A stretch of DNA of 64,000 bases from Thermodesulfobacteriaceae bacterium (GCA_015494065.1 WGCA01000004.1:1-64000); one strand, 5' to 3'; positions 8,841 through 19,718 are shown, numbered from the stretch's first letter. Notes: generated from the letters alone by a model not told the origin. Numbers and translations: made by a program.

Positions 8841-9584
8841 ATGATAAAAATTGTCAATTTACATAAAGCCTTTGGGGCACAAGAGGTTTTGCGCGGGGTC
8901 AACCTTGAAATTCCTAAAGGGAAAATCACCTTCATAATGGGAAGGAGCGGGACGGGGAAAAGTGTCCTTTTAAAGCACATTATCGGTTTGCTCACCCCGG
9001 ACCGGGGGCACATCTTTGTGGACGGAGAAGACATCACCCGTCTTAGCGAGCGGGAACTTATGCGTTTGCGTAAAAGATTCGGCATGCTCTTCCAGGAGGG
9101 TGCCCTTTTTGATTCGTTAACGGTTGGGGAAAACGTGGCCTTTCCTTTAAGGGAACACACCAAACTTTCTGAAAAGGAGATCCAGGCCCGGGTCGAAGCC
9201 AAGCTGGCCCAGGTAGGCCTTCTTGAGGCCATCGATAAGATGCCGGCTGAACTCTCAGGGGGGATGAAAAAGAGGGCAGCCCTGGCCCGAGCCCTGGCCC
9301 TGGATCCGGAAATCGTCTTGTTTGACGAACCCACCACCGGACTTGATCCTTTGATGCAGGAAAGTATCGCCAGATTGATAAAAGAAACGCAAAAGGCTCA
9401 CGACCTGACCTGCGTGGTGATAAGCCATGATGTCCCGGTAGCCTTTGCCATCGCGGATAAAATCGCCTTCTTACACGAAGGTGTGGTGATCGAAGAAGGC
9501 AGTCCAGAGGAGATCAAAAATTCGCAACACCCCTTTGTAAAAAGTTTTATCCGGGCCTTACCCACCGGGTTTAAGGAGGCATGA
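8841..9584 (+). CDS. mlaF: MlaF-type ABC ATPase
   Basis: Walker A GRSGTGKS, signature LSGGMKKRAALARAL, Walker B IVLFDEPTTGLDP. Confidence 0.93.
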   Translation: MIKIVNLHKAFGAQEVLRGVNLEIPKGKITFIMGRSGTGKSVLLKHIIGLLTPDRGHIFVDGEDITRLSERELMRLRKRFGMLFQEGALFDSLTVGENVAFPLREHTKLSEKEIQARVEAKLAQVGLLEAIDKMPAELSGGMKKRAALARALALDPEIVLFDEPTTGLDPLMQESIARLIKETQKAHDLTCVVISHDVPVAFAIADKIAFLHEGVVIEEGSPEEIKNSQHPFVKSFIRALPTGFKEA

Positions 9585-9585
9585 G

Positions 9586-10644
9586 ATGAAAAGGAACGAC
9601 AGAGGCCTTGAAATCAAAGTCGGGATCTTTGTTTTGATTGCCTTGGCCGCCCTGGGGTATCTAAGCCTGCAATTAGGGGAGGAAAAGATTTCCACTAAGA
9701 AAGGTTACCCCGTCAAAGCGGTCTTTGATAACGTATCCGGGCTAGTAGTAGGGGCTCGGGTAGAGATGGCAGGGGTCGAAATCGGCCGGGTGGCCAATAT
9801 CGGTCTTACGGATGGCAAGGCCTTGGTGGAGATGCGCATTTACGAAGGGGTCAAAATTGCCAAAGACGCCGTGGCCATGGTGCGGACCAAAGGGGTCCTG
9901 GGGGACCGCTACGTGGAGATCAAACAGGGCAAAAGCCACGAAACCTTACCCCCTGGAGGAATGATCGCCCGCACCGTCTCTCCCGTTGACCTGGACCAGG
10001 TGCTGGCGGAGGTTGGCCCTGCGATAGAAGACATCAGGGATATTACGGCGGGTTTGAAAGAGCTTCTCGGTTCTGAAGAAGGGAAGAATAATTTTAAGCA
10101 GATGGTGCTCAATATCCGGGACGCCGCGGCGGCCTTTAAGGAGGTTGGAGAAAAGCTGGCCAAGGGTGAGGGGACCCTGGGCAAACTCCTTACTGATGAG
10201 GACCTCTACGTGAAGATAGAAAACCTGGCCGATAATTTGGATCAAGTAGCGGTAAAGCTTAATAAAGGACAAGGGACCCTCGGCAAACTGATTAACGACG
10301 AGGCCCTCTATAAAGATTTGCGGCAAACTATCACCACCATTAACGAGGCCTCGGCTACGCTCAACGATATCGCACAAAAGATCAAAAATGGCCAGGGCAC
10401 CCTGGGCAAACTTATCTCCGACGAGGAACTCTACACCAGACTTAACGAGACCTTTGCTTCTCTGGACAGGATTGCCAAAAAGATCGAACGCGGGGAAGGT
10501 ACCCTGGGCAAACTGGTTAATGACGACAGCCTCTACCTAGAAGCCAAAAAGACTTTGCGCAACGTGAACCAGGCCGCCACCGGGCTGCAGGAGCAGGTCC
10601 CGGTCACCATTTTGGGAACCGTGGGCACCATGGTACTCCAGTAG
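9586..10644 (+). CDS. mlaD: MlaD/MCE-domain lipid transport protein with repeated C-terminal region
   Basis: N-terminal TM plus MCE core (VSGLVVGARVEMAGVEIGRV); four GQGTLGKLxxDExLY repeats. Confidence 0.9.
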   Translation: MKRNDRGLEIKVGIFVLIALAALGYLSLQLGEEKISTKKGYPVKAVFDNVSGLVVGARVEMAGVEIGRVANIGLTDGKALVEMRIYEGVKIAKDAVAMVRTKGVLGDRYVEIKQGKSHETLPPGGMIARTVSPVDLDQVLAEVGPAIEDIRDITAGLKELLGSEEGKNNFKQMVLNIRDAAAAFKEVGEKLAKGEGTLGKLLTDEDLYVKIENLADNLDQVAVKLNKGQGTLGKLINDEALYKDLRQTITTINEASATLNDIAQKIKNGQGTLGKLISDEELYTRLNETFASLDRIAKKIERGEGTLGKLVNDDSLYLEAKKTLRNVNQAATGLQEQVPVTILGTVGTMVLQ

Positions 10645-10655
10645 CGGAGGCGTAG

Positions 10656-12062
10656 GTGTTCCGTCTGGTATTGGCCTTAGTGCTGGTTTTAGCCGGGCCT
10701 TCGTTGCTCTGGGCCCAAGCAGAGCGGGTGCGTCATAATTGGTGGCCTTTTTTCTTTTTCCAGGAATCCCGCGACGGGAAGGTACGGGAGCTGGAGCTAT
10801 TTGGCCCCTTTTATTACTCGTATCAATCTCCGGCTGAAAGTGGGGCGGCCCTGCGTCCCCTCTTGGCGGTGGTGGACCGCAAGAGCCGTCACGACGTCTA
10901 TTTTTTAAGCCCCCTTGGCCATTATCAACGGGAACCAGAGACTAGTAGATTACGCCTGATCCCCCTTTGGGCCCTCAATAGCGACCGGACGGAACACAAA
11001 AGACACCACAATTTTGGTCTGACTTTTTGGGGAGAGTCTGAAGAGGGTGAAAAGTACTGGGGTATCTTTCCCCTTTACGGGCGTCTGCTCGATTGGAACG
11101 ACAAAGAAGAGGTGCGTTTTTACCTCTGGCCGGTCCGGGTAAAGTCCCGTTTTGAAGGAAACGTTTCCAGTACCTGGTTTTGGCCCATATACAACCGGAC
11201 AGACGGCCCTACTTTTTATGAACGCAAGTTTTGGCCTTTTTACAGCCATAAGATAAAAAAAGACGTCTATGACCGGACTTTTTTCCTCTGGCCCTTTTTC
11301 TGGCGGGAAAAGTTTTTTATGGCCGAAGGTCCGGTTACCCGGGACATGTTTCTTCCCTTCTGGGTGGAGGAGAGGGGACCTGCCCACCAGCGTTTTATCT
11401 TCCTCTGGCCCTTTTTCCGTTTTTATAACCATGAAGACCAGGAGACCACGATTTGGGATCTCCCTTGGCCTATTTTCAGATACGGAGAAAGTAAAAACTC
11501 TGCCTACCGGGAAAGGAGGCTCTGGCCCTTAATCGGGTACCGTAAGACCGCGGAAGGATACAAACACTTTGTCTTCTGGCCCCTTTATACCTACCAGCGC
11601 GATGTCCTCAAACACAAGAAACTTGAGTACCACCGGGAGGTGAGAACGTTTTTACTCTTTACCAAATTTGAACGGGTGCGTAACCGCGAAGGGGAACTTA
11701 CCTACCAATTTTCACGGGTCTGGCCCCTTGGAGAACAGGTAAAGAGAAAAGACGGGTTTGAGGTCTTTTTCTTTCCCGCCATCTTACCCTTTCATTCACC
11801 GGGAGTAGACCGAACCCTCGCACCCCTCCTAAGGCTTTACGAATACGTTCAGGACCCCCAAGGCTTTACCCGTTCCAAGGCCTTGTGGGGTTTTTACCGG
11901 CACGACCATACCGATGACGAAGACATGGTGGACCTGGCCTTTATTCTTTCTATCCACCGGAAAAAAACCGGGTGGCGTTTGACCCTTTTTAAGGGACTTT
12001 TCGGGATCGGGAAAGAAAACGGGAAATTTAAGTTAAAGCTCTTCTTTCTTTCTCTCCTCTAA
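10656..12062 (+). CDS. secreted WPF-repeat protein of unknown function
   Basis: Signal peptide; many degenerate repeats with (F/L)WPFF, LWPVR, FWPIY, RLWPLIGY, FWPLY; follows mlaD closely. Confidence 0.75.
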   Translation: MFRLVLALVLVLAGPSLLWAQAERVRHNWWPFFFFQESRDGKVRELELFGPFYYSYQSPAESGAALRPLLAVVDRKSRHDVYFLSPLGHYQREPETSRLRLIPLWALNSDRTEHKRHHNFGLTFWGESEEGEKYWGIFPLYGRLLDWNDKEEVRFYLWPVRVKSRFEGNVSSTWFWPIYNRTDGPTFYERKFWPFYSHKIKKDVYDRTFFLWPFFWREKFFMAEGPVTRDMFLPFWVEERGPAHQRFIFLWPFFRFYNHEDQETTIWDLPWPIFRYGESKNSAYRERRLWPLIGYRKTAEGYKHFVFWPLYTYQRDVLKHKKLEYHREVRTFLLFTKFERVRNREGELTYQFSRVWPLGEQVKRKDGFEVFFFPAILPFHSPGVDRTLAPLLRLYEYVQDPQGFTRSKALWGFYRHDHTDDEDMVDLAFILSIHRKKTGWRLTLFKGLFGIGKENGKFKLKLFFLSLL

Positions 12063-12064
12063 AA

Positions 12065-13411
12065 TCATTCCAGGTGCCAGCGGCGAAGTTTTTCTCTCAA
12101 AGTTTTGCGGTCGATCCCGAGTATCTTGGCGGCTTTGCTCTTGTTTCCGGCACATTTTTTTAACACGCGCAAAATATAACGCTTTTCGATCTCTTCCAGG
12201 GGTAAATCGTCGGCCCAAAGTTCTTCCTCTTCTTCGGTCTTGAAGCCAACCAGCCTCAAATCAGCCAGGGTGATGACTTCTCCTTTGGTAAAGATTACCA
12301 GGCGTTCTATGGTATTTTCGAGTTCGCGCACGTTGCCCGGCCAGGGGTAGCTCTTAAGTCTGTCCAGGACCTCTTTTTCGAAACCCAAGATTTTTTTGTG
12401 GTGTTTGCGGGCAAAATTTTGCAGGAAATACCGGGCCAGGAGGGGAATATCTTCTTTCCTTTCCCTCAAGGGCGGAATGTGGATGGAGACCACGTTTAGG
12501 CGGTAAAAGAGGTCGTTGCGAAAAGTGCCTTTTTTGATCTCTTCTTCCAGGTTTTTATTGGTGGCGGCGATAATCCTTACGTCCACTTTGGTAACCCGGT
12601 GGCTTCCTACCGGTGAGATTTCCTTTTCCTCTACGGCTTTGAGGAGTTTGGCCTGAATATCCACGGAGATATTGCCGATCTCGTCAAAGAAAAGGGTGCC
12701 ACCGTTGGCCAGCTCAAATTTGCCTATCTTGTGGGTGCTAGCCCCGGTAAAGGCCCCCTTCACGTGACCAAAAAGTTCAGACTCAAAGAGGGTGGGCACC
12801 AGGGTGCCGCAGTCAACCGCCACGAAAGGGCCGTTGGCCCTGGGGCTTAATTCGTGGATTTTACGGGCCAAAAGCCCCTTGCCGGTGCCCGATTCTCCGG
12901 TGATGAGGACGGTAGAATCTGTGGGGGCGACCATCCTGGCCATTTCCAGAACCTGTCTGATGACAGGGCTTTCCCCGATAATATTGATTCCGCCTTCTTT
13001 TTCCGCCAGAGTCCGTTTAAGATAGATGTTTTCAAGGGTAAGTTTGCGCCGGCCCAGGGCCTTTTCCACCGCCAGTTTTAGCTCCTCCGGCCCAAAAGGT
13101 TTTTGCAAAAAGTCGCTGGCCCCGCTTTTCATCGCTTCTACCGCGTTGGTAACCGTGCCGTAAGCGGTGATGATCACCACTTCGGTGTGCGGGTCGATTT
13201 CCTTGATGTGTTTTAAGAGTTCAAGGCCGCCCATCCCTGGCATCTTAAGGTCGAGCAAGACCGCGTCAAATTCAAAACGCGAAAACAGTTCCAGGGCCTC
13301 TTCGGGAAAAGCGGCCAGTTCTACTTCGTAGCCCTGCCTGGTAAGGACTTGAAAGCAGGCGTCACGGATGGCAGGGTCGTCGTCCACGATGAGGATTTTC
13401 CCTTTATTCAT
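12065..13411 (-). CDS. NtrC-family sigma54-dependent response regulator
   Basis: Receiver ILIVDDD...DAVLLDLKMPGMGG, AAA+ GESGTGKGLLA and ELFGHVKGAFTGA, Fis-type HTH; start trimmed to [12 protein letters not shown]. Confidence 0.92.
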   Translation of the reverse strand: MNKGKILIVDDDPAIRDACFQVLTRQGYEVELAAFPEEALELFSRFEFDAVLLDLKMPGMGGLELLKHIKEIDPHTEVVIITAYGTVTNAVEAMKSGASDFLQKPFGPEELKLAVEKALGRRKLTLENIYLKRTLAEKEGGINIIGESPVIRQVLEMARMVAPTDSTVLITGESGTGKGLLARKIHELSPRANGPFVAVDCGTLVPTLFESELFGHVKGAFTGASTHKIGKFELANGGTLFFDEIGNISVDIQAKLLKAVEEKEISPVGSHRVTKVDVRIIAATNKNLEEEIKKGTFRNDLFYRLNVVSIHIPPLRERKEDIPLLARYFLQNFARKHHKKILGFEKEVLDRLKSYPWPGNVRELENTIERLVIFTKGEVITLADLRLVGFKTEEEEELWADDLPLEEIEKRYILRVLKKCAGNKSKAAKILGIDRKTLREKLRRWHLE

Positions 13412-14381
13412 AGTGAATTTTGGGAAGTTTGACCCGAAAAAGCGTTCGTCCGGGTTGGCTTTCAACCTCGATCGTCCCTCCGTGTCTTTTAACTATACCA
13501 TGACAGATGGCCAAACCTAAGCCCGTCCCTTTGCCTCCCTTTTTGGTGGTAAAAAACGGCTCAAATATCTTTTCTCTGATTTCAGGAGGGATACCCGGGC
13601 CGTCATCTTCCACCTCCAGAACCACCATTTCTTCTCTATTCTGGTAATAAGTGCGTAACACCAGGTGCCCTTGGCCGGCCAGGGCCTCGCCGGCGTTGAT
13701 AATAAGGTTTAGGGTAAGTTGTTCTAACTGGCTGCGGTTACCCTGTACAAAGGGAAGATTCTCGGCCAGTTCCCATCTTACAGTTACGGCCTTAAAGAGT
13801 CGGTGGTCTTCGATCAAAGAGAACATATCTCTTACCACCTGGTTTAAATCCACCCATTCTTCCAGGGTATCTTCCGGGCGCCCGAAGTTTAAGAGGGCCT
13901 TGGCGATGATGCGACAACGGGTGGCCAGCTTGATAATTTTGTCTACGTGGAGGAGGAGGGGGCTGGCCTCGGGGAGATCCTCTCTCAGTAGGTTGGCGTA
14001 AAGGAGAATTCCCCCCAAAGGGTTATTTATTTCGTGCGCGATCTCACCCGCCAATTTGCCCATGGCCGTTAGACGTTCGGCCTGAAGCCACATCTTTTCC
14101 GTAGCCCGGCGCTGGCTTACGTCCCTTACCAGCAGCTGTTTTTGCCCGTCCTGGAAGGGCAGGAGGACCGCTTCCGCCTCAAAAAGAGACCCGTCCAGAC
14201 GTTTGCCCCGGGTTTCAAAAAGCCCGTAATCGGCGGGATAATGTTCGAAAAGATGGCGAAGCGCTACCGGCAGACCTTCCAGATGGAAGAGGAGCCGGAA
14301 GGCCTCATTGGCGGCTATCACCTGCTCCTCCCTAACCAGGGCCAAAGGATCTTTGATCTCCTCTAAAAAATCTTTTTTCAT
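13404..14381 (-). CDS. PAS-containing sensor histidine kinase
   Basis: His[23 protein letters not shown]; HATPase N-box [12 protein letters not shown]-boxes; start trimmed to [10 protein letters not shown]. Confidence 0.9.
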   Translation of the reverse strand: MKKDFLEEIKDPLALVREEQVIAANEAFRLLFHLEGLPVALRHLFEHYPADYGLFETRGKRLDGSLFEAEAVLLPFQDGQKQLLVRDVSQRRATEKMWLQAERLTAMGKLAGEIAHEINNPLGGILLYANLLREDLPEASPLLLHVDKIIKLATRCRIIAKALLNFGRPEDTLEEWVDLNQVVRDMFSLIEDHRLFKAVTVRWELAENLPFVQGNRSQLEQLTLNLIINAGEALAGQGHLVLRTYYQNREEMVVLEVEDDGPGIPPEIREKIFEPFFTTKKGGKGTGLGLAICHGIVKRHGGTIEVESQPGRTLFRVKLPKIHYE

Positions 14382-14459
14382 GACTAAAAACAGTTTATTA
14401 GAAAACCGGGATTTTCCCACCCTGCCGGGTCTTCTCTTTTGGGCTATAATGCAACGGCG

Positions 14460-15701
14460 ATGGAGGCCTGGAACCAGCTCTACCACGAAATAATAAACAA
14501 CGAATTATTGAGGGCGGCCCTTCTCTTTGGTTGTTCCTTTTTGGCCTATTTTCTGGCCAAAAAATTCATCGTGGAGACGGCCCACCGCCTCTCCCGGCGC
14601 TCCGCCAACCCCTGGGATGATCTCCTCTCACAACACAAAGTCTACAATATCGCCGCTTACGCGGTAGTCCTCTTGGTCGTCCATTTTGGGGCCCATTTTC
14701 TGCCCCGTTTTCAGCCGGTCCTTCAGCGCCTGGTGGAAGTAGGTTGGACGGTGCTCGTGGTCCTTTTACTTGACCGGCTTCTCTCGGTGGGGGTTTCCGC
14801 CTACGAACGTCACCCGATCTCTAAAGAACATCCCATCAAGGGCTACGTACAAATAGCCAAACTTTTCGTTTACGCGGCGGGGACCATCATCGCCCTGGCC
14901 ACCCTTTTTAACCGTTCCCCCTGGGTTTTCCTAAGCGGGCTTGGTGCCTTAAGCGCCGTCCTCCTCCTTATTTTCAGACACACCCTGCTCTCCTTTGTGG
15001 CCAGTTTTCAGATCGTTTCCCAGGACCTCTTCCGCATCGGGGATTGGATTGAAATGCCCAAATTTGGGGCAGACGGGGAAGTGATAGACATCGCCCTCCA
15101 CACGGTAAAGGTCCAGAACTGGGACAAGACCATCGTGGTCATCCCTACTTACAAGTTCTTGGAGGAATCCTTTAAAAACTGGCGCGGAATGGAGCTTTCC
15201 GGCGGACGCCGCATCAAAAGGGCCATCCTGGTGGACCAGAGTTCGGTGAAGCTGCTGGATGACGAACTCCTGGCCCGCCTGAAGAAGGTTCACCTCTTGA
15301 AGGATTATCTTGATAGAAAGTTGCGAGAAATCGAAGAATATAACCGGAGCCAGGGGATAGACACGGCGGCTTCCCCCCTTAATGGGCGCCGGCTGACCAA
15401 TTTGGGGACCTTTCGCATTTATATCGAAGAATACCTGAAACACCACCCCAAGATCAGGAAAGACATGACCCTGATGGTGCGCCAGTTAGCCCCTACTCCC
15501 CAGGGTCTTCCCCTGGAGGTCTATTGTTTCGTGGCTGATACCCGCTGGATCCCTTACGAAAAGGTGCAGGCGGATATCTTTGATCACATTCTGTCAACCG
15601 CAGGGGAGTTTGATCTGCGGGTTTACCAGATGCCCACTGGAAACGACCTGAAGGAAGGGCTTAAAGCCCTCTGGAACCAGAGGTCCCGGCCAGAGGCCTA
15701 A
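14460..15701 (+). CDS. MscS-family mechanosensitive channel
   Basis: TM segments then SQDLFRIGDWIEMPKFGADGEVIDIALHTVKVQNWDKTIVVIPTYKFL. Confidence 0.88.
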   Translation: MEAWNQLYHEIINNELLRAALLFGCSFLAYFLAKKFIVETAHRLSRRSANPWDDLLSQHKVYNIAAYAVVLLVVHFGAHFLPRFQPVLQRLVEVGWTVLVVLLLDRLLSVGVSAYERHPISKEHPIKGYVQIAKLFVYAAGTIIALATLFNRSPWVFLSGLGALSAVLLLIFRHTLLSFVASFQIVSQDLFRIGDWIEMPKFGADGEVIDIALHTVKVQNWDKTIVVIPTYKFLEESFKNWRGMELSGGRRIKRAILVDQSSVKLLDDELLARLKKVHLLKDYLDRKLREIEEYNRSQGIDTAASPLNGRRLTNLGTFRIYIEEYLKHHPKIRKDMTLMVRQLAPTPQGLPLEVYCFVADTRWIPYEKVQADIFDHILSTAGEFDLRVYQMPTGNDLKEGLKALWNQRSRPEA

Positions 15702-16351
15702 AATTCTTTTTCCACGTCCTTTAAGGGGCATTTCTCACAGCTTGGTCTCCTGGGACGACAATAGGTTTTGCCACAGGCTACCAGGAGGGCGTGATATTCG
15801 TTAAAGAGCTCAGTCTTGGCGGGGAGATTTTTTTCAAACAATTCTTTGAGTTCCTCATACCCCATCTCTTCGGTGGCCAGGCCGTGGCGCAGCAAGATCC
15901 GTTTGGTGTAAGCGTCTACCACAAAGACCGGGAAGCCTCCGGCGTAAAGGAGGATGGAATCAGCGGTCTCTGGACCTATCCCGGAAACTGAAAGGAGTTT
16001 TTGGCGTGCCAACTCAGGGCCTGCGGCAAAGAGCCTCTCGAGGCTTCCCTGGTATTCCTCTACCAGGAGTTTCAGGAAATTTCTGAGCCTTTTGGCCTTA
16101 ACACGAAAATAACCCGCGGGCCGGATAAGTTGGGCCAGCTCTTCCAGAGGAAGAGAAAAGAGTTTATGAGGCTCAAGGAGCCCCCTTTCTTTTAGGTTTT
16201 TTATGGCCCGCTCCACGTTTTGCCAGTTGGTGTTCTGGGTGAGGATGGCCCCCACGCAGACCTCAAAGGGCGTTTCTCCCGGCCACCACCCCTGAGGCCC
16301 GAAATGACGAAAAAGTTTATGGTAGATTTGGTTCAGTATTTCCGCCGTCAT
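15698..16351 (-). CDS. endonuclease III-like HhH-GPD DNA glycosylase with FeS loop
   Basis: LLSVSGIGPETADSILLYAGGFPVFVVDAYTKRI and C-terminal CX6CX2CX5C. Confidence 0.88.
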   Translation of the reverse strand: MTAEILNQIYHKLFRHFGPQGWWPGETPFEVCVGAILTQNTNWQNVERAIKNLKERGLLEPHKLFSLPLEELAQLIRPAGYFRVKAKRLRNFLKLLVEEYQGSLERLFAAGPELARQKLLSVSGIGPETADSILLYAGGFPVFVVDAYTKRILLRHGLATEEMGYEELKELFEKNLPAKTELFNEYHALLVACGKTYCRPRRPSCEKCPLKDVEKEF

Positions 16352-16361
16352 CGGTTTCGGT

Positions 16362-17240
16362 TTATCGGGCCAGGGCTATCAGAAAGACCCCGGCCACCAT
16401 CAAACTTGCCCCCACCAGGCGCGCCCCAAAGGCCCTTTCCTTGAAGAAGAGCCCCCCTACGATGACACCAAAAAGGACGCTTAGCCTTTTGATGGCGATC
16501 ATATAAGCGGTGGGGGCCAGGCTTAAAGCCCATACGTGACAGACCACCGCGGCACTCTGACTCAAGGCCACCGCCAAAAAACCTTTCGGGCAGCCCCTGG
16601 CCACCTTTATCGGGTTAGCCCTGAAAAAGATTACAAGGATCGGTGCCATAAAAAGCCCCAAAAAAGTATAATAAAAAAAGGCAAAAAAGAAGCGCTCGGA
16701 GTGCCTGAGACCCACTTTGAGGAGGACTGAAGTCACCGAATAAATCAGGGCCACCAATAACATCAGCCAGGATCCCCGCTCTTTGAAAGTGGCTTTGAAA
16801 GGGGCCCAAAGCCCGTGTTTAACCTCGCTAAGGTGCAAACAATAACTTCCCGAAACGATTAATAAGATCCCGCAGATGCCTTGTAAACTGAGTTTTTCGC
16901 CCAAAATAAGGTAGCCGGTAATGATGATAAAGGCCGGGGTAAAGGCAAGATAAGGCACGGTGACTGATAGGGGCGAGACGCGGATGGCCTCCATATAGCA
17001 GAGCATGGCGATGGTCTCCAAAGGGTAGAGAATGGCCAGGCTCAGCCAGAATTTTTCTGGAAGGGGCGGCCAGGGCCAGAAGAAGAGAAAGGGAAAGAGA
17101 AAAAGGGTAGGGCCTAGGACGCGGGCCAGGGCCATGTTGGGGCTTCCAAAAGGCCTCAAATAATGTTTAGAAAAGGCATCTGCCGAGGCGGTAAATACGG
17201 CGGTGGCTAGGGCCAGCAAAAGCCATAACATAGTGGGCAT
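16362..17240 (-). CDS. EamA/DMT-family transporter
   Basis: about 10 TM, two EamA repeats (YLILGEKLSLQGICGILLIVSG; GGLFFKERAFGARLVGASLMVAGV). Confidence 0.85.
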   Translation of the reverse strand: MPTMLWLLLALATAVFTASADAFSKHYLRPFGSPNMALARVLGPTLFLFPFLFFWPWPPLPEKFWLSLAILYPLETIAMLCYMEAIRVSPLSVTVPYLAFTPAFIIITGYLILGEKLSLQGICGILLIVSGSYCLHLSEVKHGLWAPFKATFKERGSWLMLLVALIYSVTSVLLKVGLRHSERFFFAFFYYTFLGLFMAPILVIFFRANPIKVARGCPKGFLAVALSQSAAVVCHVWALSLAPTAYMIAIKRLSVLFGVIVGGLFFKERAFGARLVGASLMVAGVFLIALAR

Positions 17241-17276
17241 CTAAATTTTTTTAGTCCAGGCGTCAAGGAGTAAGGG

Positions 17277-18599
17277 ATGAAAAAAAAACTTTTTCAGGCT
17301 GAAATTATCATTCCTTCGGCGGACGAGGCTCCCCTCAAAGACGGGGGGCTTTTGGTCCAGGGAGGAGAGGTTTTGGCCTTGGGGCAGGGAGAAGAACTTG
17401 AGGCCCGTTACCCGGAGGCCGAAATAATTGATTTTGGTAAGGCCTTATTGGCCCCTGGTTTCGTTAACCTGCATACCCACGCCTCCATGACCATCTTTCG
17501 AGGGCTAGCGGATGACCTGCCCCTTATGACCTGGCTTGAAGACTATATCTTTCCGGTTGAAAGACACCTTGATCCCCGCTGGGTCTACTGGGGGGCCAAG
17601 CTGGCGGTGGCCGAAATGCTGCGCTCCGGCGTTACCACCTTCGTGGACATGTACCTCTTTGAGCCGGAAGTGATCAAAGTGGTGGAAGAGACCGGAGTCA
17701 GGGCCGCTCTGGGAGAGGGGCTCTTTGACTTTCCCTCTCCCGGCTATGGTCCGCTGGAGAAGGGGCTTAGCCTTACCGAAGAGCTCCTGAAGAATTTTTC
17801 TTCACACCCCCGGATCAAAATAATGGTTTGTCCCCACGCTACTTACACCTGCAGCCCACCGACTTTGAAAGCCGCTTGGGCACTGGCCGAAAAATACGGG
17901 GCCTTGGTGCACCTTCACCTCTCTGAAACCAAGGACGAAGTGGCCCTGATAAAGGCCCGTTACGGCAAGCGCCCTCCGGAACATTTGGAAGCCCTGGGTT
18001 TACTTAACGAGCAATTGCTGGTGGCTCACGCGGTCCAGCTGGATGACCACGAGATTGAACTTTTCGCCCGCAGAGGGGTTAAAGTAGCCCATTGTCCGGA
18101 AAGCAATCTAAAGCTCGGTTCAGGGGTGGCCCCGGTTTCCGCCCTGCTTGAGGCAGGGGTCACGGTGGGGCTGGGGACAGATGGTCCGGCGAGTAACAAC
18201 GATCTAGACATGTTTGGCGAGATGCGTACCGCGGCCTTTTTACAAAAGGGGCTTACCTTTGATCCTACCAAATTGCCCGCCCGCACGGTCTTTAAGATGG
18301 CGACGGAATTGGGGGCCAAAGCTTTGGGCTGGGAAGGCCTGGGGACCCTAAGACCTGGGGCCCGGGCCGATTTTATTGTCCTGGACCTTGCAGCCCCTCA
18401 CCTTACCCCTTATTACGATCCTTTTTCTCTCCTGGTTTACAGTGCCAAAGCGGGTGACGTAAAACACGCGGTGGTCGAGGGAGAATTTGTCCTAAAAGAA
18501 GGCCGTATAATCACTTTTGACGAAGAGGAAGCCCGGGGTGAGGTGGGCCAAATAGCTGAGGAAATACGCCGTTTATTACGCGAGACGTTGCCAAATTAG
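17277..18599 (+). CDS. mtaD: amidohydrolase, MTA/SAH deaminase family
   Basis: GFVNLHTHASMTIFRGLADDLPLMTWLEDYIFP and GLGTDGPASNNDLDMF. Confidence 0.88.
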   Translation: MKKKLFQAEIIIPSADEAPLKDGGLLVQGGEVLALGQGEELEARYPEAEIIDFGKALLAPGFVNLHTHASMTIFRGLADDLPLMTWLEDYIFPVERHLDPRWVYWGAKLAVAEMLRSGVTTFVDMYLFEPEVIKVVEETGVRAALGEGLFDFPSPGYGPLEKGLSLTEELLKNFSSHPRIKIMVCPHATYTCSPPTLKAAWALAEKYGALVHLHLSETKDEVALIKARYGKRPPEHLEALGLLNEQLLVAHAVQLDDHEIELFARRGVKVAHCPESNLKLGSGVAPVSALLEAGVTVGLGTDGPASNNDLDMFGEMRTAAFLQKGLTFDPTKLPARTVFKMATELGAKALGWEGLGTLRPGARADFIVLDLAAPHLTPYYDPFSLLVYSAKAGDVKHAVVEGEFVLKEGRIITFDEEEARGEVGQIAEEIRRLLRETLPN

Positions 18600-19075
18600 A
18601 TTTCTTCCCGGGTTACCTGGAGGGCTTCTAATGCCTTTTGTACCGCTTCTTCGGGGGTCTCAACGTAAATTACACCTTCAACATTGGGCCAGGTACGCAG
18701 CCCTATCACCGGCTTCCAAGTTTTGAGGGCCAGGGCGATCTCGGAAAGCGTGCCGTAACCGCCGGAAATAGCAATGGCCGCCTCAGCGGTGCGCACCAAG
18801 ATCATGTTGCGGGCGTGGCCCATGTCCGTAACCACCGGGACGGCGATGTAAGGATTGGCGTCTTCAGCCCGCTTGCCTGGGAGAATCCCCACGGTAAGGC
18901 CGCCAGCTTCTAAGGCTCCTCTAGCCGCGGCTTCCATGACTCCACCAAGCCCTCCGGTGTACACGATGGCGTGGGGGGCCAAAAGACGCCCCACTTCGTA
19001 AGCCAGCTGGTATATTTCCTCGTCACAAATGCCGGCCCCGAAAACGGCTATCCGGCGTTTATTCTTTGAAACCAT
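18596..19075 (-). CDS. TIGR00725/LOG-like family protein
   Basis: [12 protein letters not shown]...[21 protein letters not shown]...[13 protein letters not shown]. Confidence 0.8.
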   Translation of the reverse strand: MVSKNKRRIAVFGAGICDEEIYQLAYEVGRLLAPHAIVYTGGLGGVMEAAARGALEAGGLTVGILPGKRAEDANPYIAVPVVTDMGHARNMILVRTAEAAIAISGGYGTLSEIALALKTWKPVIGLRTWPNVEGVIYVETPEEAVQKALEALQVTREEI

Positions 19076-19718
19076 ATTCTCCTACCAATTTGACGAAACG
19101 GACCGCTCCCAGGTTTTCCTTAATCAGTTCATCACCCTTCTTGGTCACCTTGATGAGATACTGGGACCACTCGTCTCCCACGGGCATGACCAAACGCCCC
19201 CCGTCTTTCAATTGGGCAAGCAGAGGTTCCGGGATTTTGGGTCCGGCAGCGGTGACGATGATCGCGTCAAAAGGGGCGGCTTCCGGCCAGCCTTTGGTCC
19301 CGTCGCCCACTTTGATGATCACGTTATGGTAACCGAGTTTTTCCAGGATACGTTTGGCCCGTTGCGCCAGCGAAGGGTAGCGTTCAATGGAATAGACCCA
19401 GCGGGCCAGTTCAGCCAGGATGGCCGCCTGGTATCCGGAACCCGTCCCAACCTCCAGGACCTTCTCCGGCCCTTTTAATTCCAGCGCTTCGGTCATTAAG
19501 GCCACGATATAAGGCTGAGAAATGGTCTGCCCCTCACCTATGGGGAGGGGATAATCACCGTAAGCCTGGTCTTTCAGGGCTTCGTCTACGAAGAGATGGC
19601 GAGGGACCTTACGCATGGCTGCGAGCACCCGCGGATCTCTGATCCCCCGGGCCGCGATCTGGGTATTTACCATGCGTTCGCGGGCCTTCTGGTATATATC
19701 CGGTTCCTGGTAGGCCAT
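19059..19718 (-). CDS. pcm: protein-L-isoaspartate O-methyltransferase
   Basis: [55 protein letters not shown]; start trimmed to MAYQEPD. Confidence 0.93.
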   Translation of the reverse strand: MAYQEPDIYQKARERMVNTQIAARGIRDPRVLAAMRKVPRHLFVDEALKDQAYGDYPLPIGEGQTISQPYIVALMTEALELKGPEKVLEVGTGSGYQAAILAELARWVYSIERYPSLAQRAKRILEKLGYHNVIIKVGDGTKGWPEAAPFDAIIVTAAGPKIPEPLLAQLKDGGRLVMPVGDEWSQYLIKVTKKGDELIKENLGAVRFVKLVGEYGFKE

